64,000 nt of DNA from Candidatus Limnocylindrales bacterium (GTDB lineage: Bacteria > Desulfobacterota > Binatia > UBA1149 > CAITLU01), in the NCBI GenBank assembly GCA_035571835.1, contig DATNBU010000041.1, positions 75,955 through 139,954 of the forward strand, given 5' to 3'. The notes under the pieces are model-generated. The model saw only the letters and a program-made list of their open reading frames with translations. It ran no database searches and was not told where the DNA came from. The stretch's first letter is position 1. Every line of letters starts with the position of its first letter. The translations under genes were made by a program, and so were the position numbers. Of this stretch, positions 41,929-51,039 are shown in pieces.

Positions 41929-43431
41929 CTACTGCAGATACCCGAGCGACTTCAAATCCTTCTTCAACTCCTCCGGCATCTTGTCCCTCTTCGCACCCGG
42001 CTTCGCCTTCCCCGAAGTCTTCGCCGCGTCCTTCCCGGAAGGCGCCGAACCGTCGTCATCCTCGCGCTCGCCATTCCCCGTAGAATCCTCGTCATCCATC
42101 GCCGCCGCCTTCGTCGCATCATCCAGCTCGACAGCCGGCCGCGGCAGCGGCCGCAGCGCGTCGGCCCACTCGCGAAGCGTCTGACGCATCAGATACGCCG
42201 CGTTCTTCTCGGGCAGAGGATTCTTTTCGCCGGGATCTTCGACGAGGTTGTACGCCTCGTCGGTGCCTTCGTCGGTGTACGAGATCAGCTTGATCTCGTT
42301 CTTGGTGATCGCGATCGAGCGCCCGCGGCTCGAAAGCTGTCCCGGCGCGCTGTCAGCCTCGCTGTAGACGACCGGAAACGCTTTCTGCTTGCCCTCGATC
42401 ATGGGAAGCAGCGTCACGCCCGGCATCGCATGCTCGATGCCGACGATGTCGAGCACGGTCCTCGCAACCGAGATCGACGCGGGGATCAGCCCGGGAATGC
42501 GCCGGGCGCTTACGGTCTGGCCCGGCAGGTAGATCATGTACGGCACGTGCAGCGACTCGTTGTACAGGAACCGCACGTGGTCGCAGTGGCCGTGCTCGAA
42601 GAACTCCTCGCCGTGATCCGACGTCAGCAGGATCACGGTGTTCTCCATCAGGTGCATGCGCTCGAGCGCCTCGAGCAGCACGCCGATCCCGCGGTCGCCG
42701 TGATGGATCGCGGCGTCGTAGTACCGCACGATCTTGTCCCTGCGGTCGCTGTTGGTGTCCTCGCGGTCGTCGCGCAGGCAGAAGTGGCTCTGCTCGGATT
42801 CGGCGTCGGCCGGCAGGCCCATCTCGGTCTTGTCGGCGGGCTTTGAGTAGTACGGCCGGTGCGCGTCGTAGCCGTGGAAGAAAAGAAAGAACGGGCTCCG
42901 CTTGTGGTCGTCGATCCACTCGAGCGTCGTGTCGATGTTGTGCTCGTAGTGCCGGCCGCGCGTCGCGTAGATGTCGAAGCCGCGGTTGAAGCCGTAGTGC
43001 TCGGAGACGAAGCCGCCGCCGGTAAAGCCCGCGGTCGCGTAGCCGGCGGCGCGGAAGACTTCCGGAAGCACGGTGTTCTGGTCCGACAGGACCCGCGACG
43101 CAGGGTAATGGAGCACGCCGAGGCGGCTCGGATACAGCCCGCTCAGCATCGCGGCGTGCGAGGGCAGGGTCCACGGCGCCTGCGCGATCGCGCGCTCGAA
43201 GACGATCGACTTGGCGGCCAGCGCGTCGACGTTCGGCGTGGTCGCCCGCTCGTAGCCGTACGAGCCGACGTGGTCGGCCCTTACGGTGTCGAACGAGATC
43301 AGGATGACGTTGCAGCGCTCGCAGAGCGGGCGGTCGGTGCGTGCGACCGACTCGGGCAGCCGCATGTACAGCAGTGCCAGGGCAAAGGCCGCCACCACGA
43401 GGGCACTCGCGCGCAGTAGAACATTTGCCAT
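41929..43431 (-). CDS. Membrane-anchored sulfatase-fold hydrolase
   Basis: The 500-aa protein begins with a single membrane segment (residues about 6-24) and continues as an alkaline-phosphatase-superfamily sulfatase: ILISFDTVRADHVGSYGY (metal Asp48), then APWTLPSHAAMLSGLYPS. The position usually held by the formylglycine Cys or Ser is Thr88, as in LTA synthase-like enzymes, so it may be a phospho- or phosphoglycerol transferase/hydrolase rather than a true sulfatase. A second metal site LLTSDHGEEFFEHG is present. The tail from about 440 is charged and disordered (DDEDSTGNGEREDDDG) and ends KSLGYLQ. Divergent from the next lipoprotein gene, 98 bases away. Confidence 0.85.
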   Translation of the reverse strand: MANVLLRASALVVAAFALALLYMRLPESVARTDRPLCERCNVILISFDTVRADHVGSYGYERATTPNVDALAAKSIVFERAIAQAPWTLPSHAAMLSGLYPSRLGVLHYPASRVLSDQNTVLPEVFRAAGYATAGFTGGGFVSEHYGFNRGFDIYATRGRHYEHNIDTTLEWIDDHKRSPFFLFFHGYDAHRPYYSKPADKTEMGLPADAESEQSHFCLRDDREDTNSDRRDKIVRYYDAAIHHGDRGIGVLLEALERMHLMENTVILLTSDHGEEFFEHGHCDHVRFLYNESLHVPYMIYLPGQTVSARRIPGLIPASISVARTVLDIVGIEHAMPGVTLLPMIEGKQKAFPVVYSEADSAPGQLSSRGRSIAITKNEIKLISYTDEGTDEAYNLVEDPGEKNPLPEKNAAYLMRQTLREWADALRPLPRPAVELDDATKAAAMDDEDSTGNGEREDDDGSAPSGKDAAKTSGKAKPGAKRDKMPEELKKDLKSLGYLQ

Positions 43432-43529
43432 CGAAGGGAACTCGTGGGTTAGTCTAGGGGTTTTCGGCCTCCGGCACTAGCGAATGACGCGGTGGCCGCG
43501 CCCAACCGCCCTCCAGGAATCGCCAGGAA

Positions 43530-45380
43530 ATGAAACGCGCGCTACTCCTTTTCTGCGCCGTCGCGCTTGTCGCGGCGGCGTGCTCCTCCGGCACGAAGAC
43601 CGACGACTCGGCGCGTGTGATCGTACTCGGCATCGACGGCGGCACGTGGAACGTGATCGAGCCGATGATGCAGGCGGGCGAGCTGCCGAACATCAAGAAG
43701 CTCTACGACTCGGGCCTGCACGGCATCCTCGAGTCGCGCCCGCCGATCCTGTCTCCCGTTGTCTGGACGACGATCTTCACCGGCTTCGGTTTCCAGAAGC
43801 ACGGCGTCAAGGACTGGAAGACCTCGCAGTCGACCAACCGGCGCGTCAACGCGATCTGGGAGATCCTTCGCGACCAGAAAAAGCGCGTCGATGTCTTCAA
43901 CGTGCCGGCCACCTGGCCGCCCGATCCGATACCGGGCTCCATGCTGTCGGGCTTTCCGCTGAGCGGCGCGACGTTCGGCGGCAACACCGGCCAGCCGGTC
44001 ACGCGCGAAGACCTCGACGGCGGCAAGATGGCGATCGCGTACAAGGACAACATCGACGCGATCAAGCAGAACGTGCTTCCGCTCGAAGTCGGCAAATGGA
44101 CGCCGTGGTTTGCGGGCAAGGTCGCGAGCCGTCCGTCGTTCCGCGGCATGATGCGCGGATACCGCCTCGACGAGACGCAGTACTACCTGACGCCGCTATA
44201 CCGCACCGACGAAGGTCTCGTCGCGAGCGAGCCGAAGAAGCTGCGCTCGCAGGTCTCCGAGAAAATCGGCGAGCCGTACATCCCCGAGGGTCCGGGCTGG
44301 AGCAAGTGGGCGGAAGACTACACGCCGGCGGTTCTCTACCAGCATCTCGAGCAGGTCTTCTCGATCCAGTCGAAAGCGGCGCTCCTGTACGCGCCCGGCG
44401 ACTGGAAGCTCTTCCTTTACGTGATGACGTTCGTCGACCGCATCTCGCATCCGTACTGGGCGTACTCCCATCCGGAGAACTTCCCGGACATGAATCCCGA
44501 CAAGGCGAAGAAGTACGGCGGCATGGTGGCCGACGCGTATCGCCGCTCGGACGAAGAGCTCGGCAAGATTCTCGCGGCCGTCAAAGGGACGGCGCCGTAT
44601 GTCGTGGTCGTCTCCGATCACGGCTTCCAGGCGTCGGCCGACAAAACCAAGATGATCGGCACGCACAATCCCGACGGCATCTACATGGTCAGCGGCCCCG
44701 GCATCACGCCGAAGGCCGGAGTTCCGAAGTTCATCGAAGACGTGACGCCGACGCTTCTCTACCTGATGGGCATGCCCGTCGGTCAGGACATGGACGGGTC
44801 GGTGTTCGCGGAAGTCGAAGAGATGGTCGGCCGCAAGGTCGAGACGGTGGCGAGCTACGAAAAGGAAAAGCGCGACTCGACCGACAAGCCCGTCGACAAC
44901 GACACGTGGGAGTCGCTGCGCGGTCTCGGTTACGTCGACGGCGCGCCGCCGCGCGCGCAGCAGGACAAGCAGCCTCCGCGCTCAGCGAATCAGCCCGGAC
45001 AGCAGAGAGGCGGCGCAATGAATGCGCCGGCCGGGCAGGGCAGGACCAACGCCGCGCCGGGCGATGGCGGCTCGATCGGCAGTCCGCCGCGCTCCGGCGG
45101 AGTGCCGCCGCAGACAGGCGGCGGGGCGCAGCGAGGCACGAACACCACACCGCCGGACGCAGGTACCAACGCGCGGCCCGGCACGAACGCACGGCCCGGC
45201 ACCAACGCTCCGCGTGCTGGCATGAACCCCGAGATGAAAGCCGGACAGCCGAGACCGTCGCGCCCGCCCGCCGGCGAAGCCGCTCCCGCACCAAACGGCG
45301 ACGCCCCGGCCGAAGCTCCCCCAGCCAACGCGCTCGAGGACTGGCCCGAAGACAAGCGCCCGTCCCCGAAGAACCCGTAA
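43530..45380 (+). CDS. Phosphodiesterase/pyrophosphatase-family lipoprotein
   Basis: The 616-aa protein has a lipoprotein signal peptide with lipobox LVAAACSS (Cys18) and then a type I phosphodiesterase/nucleotide pyrophosphatase fold: VIVLGIDGGTWNVIEPM for the first metal site, SPVVWTTIFTG with the catalytic Thr, HPYWAY and VVVSDHGFQ for the others. Substrate unknown. From residue about 475 the tail is low-complexity, rich in Pro, Gly, Asn, Ala and Arg (repeats of GTNARP and TNAPR), likely disordered in the periplasm. Its stop is followed within five bases by the 27-bp repeat array. Confidence 0.85.
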   Translation: MKRALLLFCAVALVAAACSSGTKTDDSARVIVLGIDGGTWNVIEPMMQAGELPNIKKLYDSGLHGILESRPPILSPVVWTTIFTGFGFQKHGVKDWKTSQSTNRRVNAIWEILRDQKKRVDVFNVPATWPPDPIPGSMLSGFPLSGATFGGNTGQPVTREDLDGGKMAIAYKDNIDAIKQNVLPLEVGKWTPWFAGKVASRPSFRGMMRGYRLDETQYYLTPLYRTDEGLVASEPKKLRSQVSEKIGEPYIPEGPGWSKWAEDYTPAVLYQHLEQVFSIQSKAALLYAPGDWKLFLYVMTFVDRISHPYWAYSHPENFPDMNPDKAKKYGGMVADAYRRSDEELGKILAAVKGTAPYVVVVSDHGFQASADKTKMIGTHNPDGIYMVSGPGITPKAGVPKFIEDVTPTLLYLMGMPVGQDMDGSVFAEVEEMVGRKVETVASYEKEKRDSTDKPVDNDTWESLRGLGYVDGAPPRAQQDKQPPRSANQPGQQRGGAMNAPAGQGRTNAAPGDGGSIGSPPRSGGVPPQTGGGAQRGTNTTPPDAGTNARPGTNARPGTNAPRAGMNPEMKAGQPRPSRPPAGEAAPAPNGDAPAEAPPANALEDWPEDKRPSPKNP

Positions 45381-45384
45381 CCGG

Positions 45385-45461
45385 AAATCGGGGACAGACA
45401 CTGATTTCGCGAAATCGGGGACAGACACCGATATCGGGAAATCGGGGACAGACACCGATTT
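45385..45461. repeat. Three palindromic 23-nt units, 27-bp period
   Basis: Units start at 45385, 45412 and 45439, exactly 27 bp apart. Each has arms AAATCGG and CCGATTT around the core GGACAGACA, so the 23-nt unit is an imperfect palindrome; copies differ by one or two bases (CTGATTT in copy one, CCGATAT in copy two). This is the clearest reference for family 1, seen elsewhere in the right part of the window. Confidence 0.92.
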
Positions 45462-45586
45462 CGCGACGTGCCGCGCGGGATTAATCGATATTGCGACGTC
45501 TGCGCTTCGCGACGTGCCTGCGGAGAATGCGTATCGCGACGTACGCGATTCGCACGTCTCTGCGCAGAGAGCCCGTATCGCGACGG
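45461..45586. repeat. Irregular array of the motif TCGCGACGT
   Basis: TCGCGACGT occurs at 45461, 45507 and 45534, with near-copies at about 45491 (TTGCGACGT) and 45578 (TCGCGACGG). Spacing is irregular (30, 16, 27, 44). It may be low-complexity drift after the repeat array or binding sites. Confidence 0.4.
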
Positions 45587-45602
45587 AGAACGTCGCGGTC
45601 GT

Positions 45603-46121
45603 TTAGCGGGGAACGCCGTAAGGCTGGTAGCGGTAGCCGGGAGCCTGATTGATGTTCGGCGTCGCAGGCGCGACCGGCGCTGTCGGCGCGGCCGCCCCCG
45701 CAGCGGGAGCAGTCGGCAGCACGCTTCGCACGGCGGCCGCATTGCATCGCGCCTGAAGATCGAGCTTGTCGGCCTGACACTCCTGGAGGTCGCTGCGCGC
45801 CTTCAGAAGCTCGGCGGGGTCGGCCCCGGCGACTTCGACCGGAACGGCCGAGGCCTTTTCGAGCAGCACCTTCTGATCGGCCAGATCCGCGCGAACCGCC
45901 GCAATCCCTTCGTTGATCACGTGCAGCTCTTCGGTCGCCTTGGCGGTGCCTTCCTGCGGCGCCTCGGCGGCCGGCGATGCCATGCGGTTGCGCATCGCAT
46001 CGAGCTCGATCGTCAGACCGTTGACCGATTGAGTCAGATGGCTCACCGGCTCGTTGCCCAGGTAGTAGCCGCCGAGGAACGCGGCCAGCACCAGCAGCAT
46101 CGTCAGGAAAATCCGGAACAT
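45603..46121 (-). CDS. Small membrane-anchored coiled-coil protein
   Basis: The 172-aa protein starts with one membrane segment (residues about 4-22, TMLLVLAAFLGGYYLGN) followed by a heptad-like region (about 30-125) and a Pro/Ala-rich tail (SVLPTAPAAGAAAPTAPVAP, ending YRYQPYGVPR). It could be a periplasmic or outer-face anchored rod or an envelope accessory protein. It is divergent from uvrB, with a family-2 repeat between them. Family not recognised. Confidence 0.65.
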   Translation of the reverse strand: MFRIFLTMLLVLAAFLGGYYLGNEPVSHLTQSVNGLTIELDAMRNRMASPAAEAPQEGTAKATEELHVINEGIAAVRADLADQKVLLEKASAVPVEVAGADPAELLKARSDLQECQADKLDLQARCNAAAVRSVLPTAPAAGAAAPTAPVAPATPNINQAPGYRYQPYGVPR

Positions 46122-46183
46122 TCGGGTTTCATAAGTGCCCCGCGACGGGCAGTCAAAACCCGACCGGTGCGCGGGCGGACCGG

Positions 46184-46213
46184 AAAAGGGACCAGGTACA
46201 TTTAAAAAAGCGC
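46184..46213 (+). repeat. Family-2 repeat (GGGACCAGGTACATTT)
   Basis: The core AAAAGGGACCAGGTACATTT followed by AAAAAAGCGC matches copies at 50461-50490 and 50508-50533, differing by C for A in the middle. It lies between the coiled-coil gene and uvrB. Confidence 0.85.
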
Positions 46214-46294
46214 TGAAAATCCGGGCGGCGGCTCTGAGGTCGGGCGTTCGCAGACTCTACACGGCGCGCAGCCTGCGCTACCCTGTACGGTTCG

Positions 46295-48287
<1,993 letters not shown>

Positions 48288-48298
<11 letters not shown>

Positions 48299-50462
48299 CG
48301 AAGACAAGCCGGAAGCGAAATCGGCGACAGACGCGAAATCGGGGACTGATACCGATTTCCAGAACTCCACTCCGGCCACCGAGCCGACGCCCGCGAAATC
48401 GGTGTCTGTCCCAGATTTCCAAGCCAACGCTTCGCCAGAGCACGCCGCATCCGTCTCGAATACCGAAACCGACGCCGCGCCGGAAAAATCGGTGTCTGTC
48501 CCCGATTCCCCGCCAGAAGCACCGGCATCCGTCTCCGATCCCGCCGACCCCGACGACGCGAAGACCACCGCCTCCGACCGCGAAAAGCTCGAAGCGCGCA
48601 TGGCCGAAAAAGCCGCCGTCGCGCCGACCGGCCCGGGCGTCTACATCTTCAAGGACAAGCGCGGCAAGGCGATCTACGTCGGCAAGGCCAAGAACCTTCG
48701 CGACCGCGTGCGCAGCTACGTCCGCGGAGGCGACGGCCGCTACCAGGTCAGCTTCCTGATGAACCGCGCGGCGGACTTCGAGACGCTCGTGACGGTCAGC
48801 GAGACCGAAGCGCTGATCCTCGAGAACAACCTGATCAAGCAGTACAAGCCGCGCTACAACATCAAGCTGCTCGACGACAAGAGCTACGTGTCGGTCAAGG
48901 TCACCGTCAAGGACGCGTGGCCGCGCATCCTCGTCACGCGCAAGATCCAGCGCGACGGCAGTGTCTATCTCGGTCCGTTCGCGTCGGCGTCAGGCATCCG
49001 CGAGACGCTCGAGATCGCACGCAAGATCTTTCCGCTGCGAAGCTGCTCGGACGCGGTGTTTCGCAACCGCTCGCGGCCGTGCCTCGAGTACCAGATCAAG
49101 CGCTGCCTGGCACCGTGCGTGCTCGAGGTCGACCGCGTCGAGTACGAACGCCAGCTCAAGGGCGCGACGCAGCTTCTCGAAGGCAAGACCGATGCGCTCG
49201 TCGCCGACCTCAAGGTGTCGATGAGCGCGGCGGCCGATGAAGAGCGCTACGAGGACGCGGCCCGCATCCGCGACCGCATCGAAGCGGTCTCGAAAGTCGC
49301 CGAGAAGCAGAAGGCGCTCGTGCACGGCGGCGGCGACCGCGACGTTTTCGGCTTCTATCGCGAGGGCGGGTTCCTCGAAGCGCAGGTGCTGCTCGTGCGT
49401 TCGGGTAAGCTCATCGGCAACAACTCGTATCATCTCGAGGATTTCGACTTCCCCGACGAAGAGGTGATCTCGGCGCTGACCGGCCGTTACTACGAAGGCG
49501 ACCGCTACATTCCGGAGGAAGTGCTGCTGCCGGTCGCGTTCGAAGGCGCCGACGCGCTCGCCACGTACCTCGGCGGGCTTCGCGGGACGAAGGTCGACGT
49601 GTACGTGCCGCAGCGGGGCGACAAACGTCGCCTCGTCGAGATGGCCATCGACAACGCGCGCCAGGCCTTCGCCGACCGCAACGACGAGGCGCTGCGCCGT
49701 GAGCGGATGCTCGACGAGCTGCGCAGGAAGCTCCACCTCGCATCGACGCCGAAGCGCATCGAGTGCGTCGACATCTCGCACGTCCAGGGCGAGGCCGTGG
49801 TCGCGTCGCTCGTCGTGTTCGACGAGGGTCGCCCCGACAAGTCGAGCTACCGGCGCTACCGCCTGCGCGGCGTGCAGCGCAACGACGACTTCGCATCGAT
49901 GAAGGAAGTGCTGTCGCGGCGGTTCACGCGCGGCAAGGAAGAGGGCGGCCTTCCGGACCTGTTGATGGTCGACGGCGGACGCGGCCAGCTCGCGATGGCG
50001 GTCGAGGCTGCGAAGGAACTCGGCATCGAGGGCGTCGAGCTCGCGTCGCTCGCGAAGGACCGCGTGGCCGGCGAGTTCCAGTCCGAGAACATCGAGCATA
50101 CCGAGGAGCGCGTGTTCCGGCCGGGCCGCTCGAACCCGATCGTGCTGCGTCGCAACTCGAACGCGCTGTTCCTGCTGCAGCAGCTTCGCGACGAGGCGCA
50201 CCGCTTCGCGATCACGTACCACCGCTCGCTGCGGGCGCGGAAGCGGCTGCGCTCCGTGCTCGACGACATCGGCGGCATCGGCCCGCGAAAACGCCGCGCG
50301 CTGCTGTCGGCGTTCGGCAGCGTGAAGCGGCTTCGCCAGGCGACCGTCGCCGAGATCGCCGAAGTCAGCGGCATCGGCCCGATGCTCGCCGAGAAGGTCG
50401 TCACCGCGTTGAACGCCCGGCACGTGAAGACGACCGCCGACGAGCGCGAAGCCGACGAATAA
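48288..50462 (+). CDS. uvrC: UvrABC system protein C with long N-terminal extension
   Basis: The open frame begins at TTG 48288 and encodes 724 aa. The GIY-YIG domain ([19 protein letters not shown]) begins only near residue 113; the preceding 104 residues are a Ser/Thr/Pro/Asp-rich extension that contains family-1 repeats in both orientations ([24 protein letters not shown]). The ATG at 48600 would give a normal-length 620-aa UvrC, but it has no good ribosome binding site while the 48288 start is coupled to uvrB. Then follow a UVR motif, the UvrC RNase H-like domain ([18 protein letters not shown]), and two HhH motifs ([22 protein letters not shown]). It makes the dual incision at lesions. 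Confidence 0.93.
48318..48508 (+). repeat. Family-1 repeat copies inside uvrC
   Basis: Copies are at 48336-48358 (direct; read KSGTDTDF), 48396-48418 (inverted; KSVSVPDF) and 48486-48508 (inverted; KSVSVPDS). A shortened copy begins at 48318. The frame is kept through all of them. Spacing here is 60 and 90 bp, not 27. Confidence 0.9.
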
Positions 50463-50940
50463 AGGGGACAGGTACATTTAAAAAAGCGCCGCAATTTCAC
50501 GGGCGAGAAATGGACCAGGTACATTTGAAAGGGTCTTCGTGGGTTCGTGTGGGTCCGCGTTCGATCAAACGGGCTCCGTCAGATTGGCGGCAGCATCAGC
50601 GTCGGGAACTCCAGCCTGAGTTACTCTTCGTCGCGTAGACTGTAGGTCTCGGCCCCGACGATCCTGAATCATGCGGATGGACACCGCGTGCCGCTATCGG
50701 CGATGGGCTTGTTGTTGCGATGCGCAGCACGATCAGCGCGCTACGCCTGCTGCACGAACATTCCCCGGGGAATGTGATCCAGGTTTCGTCTGATGCACCA
50801 GCGCGCAGAGTGATCGGTGTCTTGAGCACCTGCACCGGGGCGGGCGATAGCGACGGCTCCGAGGGTTTGTCGATGTGGACGCCTTGGTAGGCGGCCGCGT
50901 TTTTCCACGAGAAAATTAAATGTACCTGTCCCCCTTTTTC
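50461..50940. repeat. 480-bp segment with inverted family-2 ends
   Basis: The left end, AAAGGGGACAGGTACATTTA at 50461, overlaps the uvrC stop codon. The right end, TTAAATGTACCTGTCCCCC at 50917-50935, is its reverse complement with one extra base. A third copy (AAATGGACCAGGTACATTTG) lies inside at 50508. The stretch between has no credible gene. It looks like a small non-autonomous, possibly REP/RAYT-type element or the wreck of a larger one. The remainder of the gap to 51039 holds nothing recognised. Confidence 0.65.
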
Positions 50941-51039
50941 ATTGCGGCGCTGTGATGAAGCGGGGCGGAACATTTCATCGCCGTCATCTCGACGCGCGGG
51001 AGTCTTTCGCACGGGAGCGAGGTCGTTTAGCGGGAGGGG

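Noticed and set aside
45385-45461. Short CRISPR array
   Set aside because: Linkers between 23-nt units are only 4 bases and there are no cas genes; these are palindromic repeat units.
48990-50477. Long minus-strand frame opposite uvrC
   Set aside because: Antisense shadow with no recognisable domain; the UvrC frame explains the conservation.
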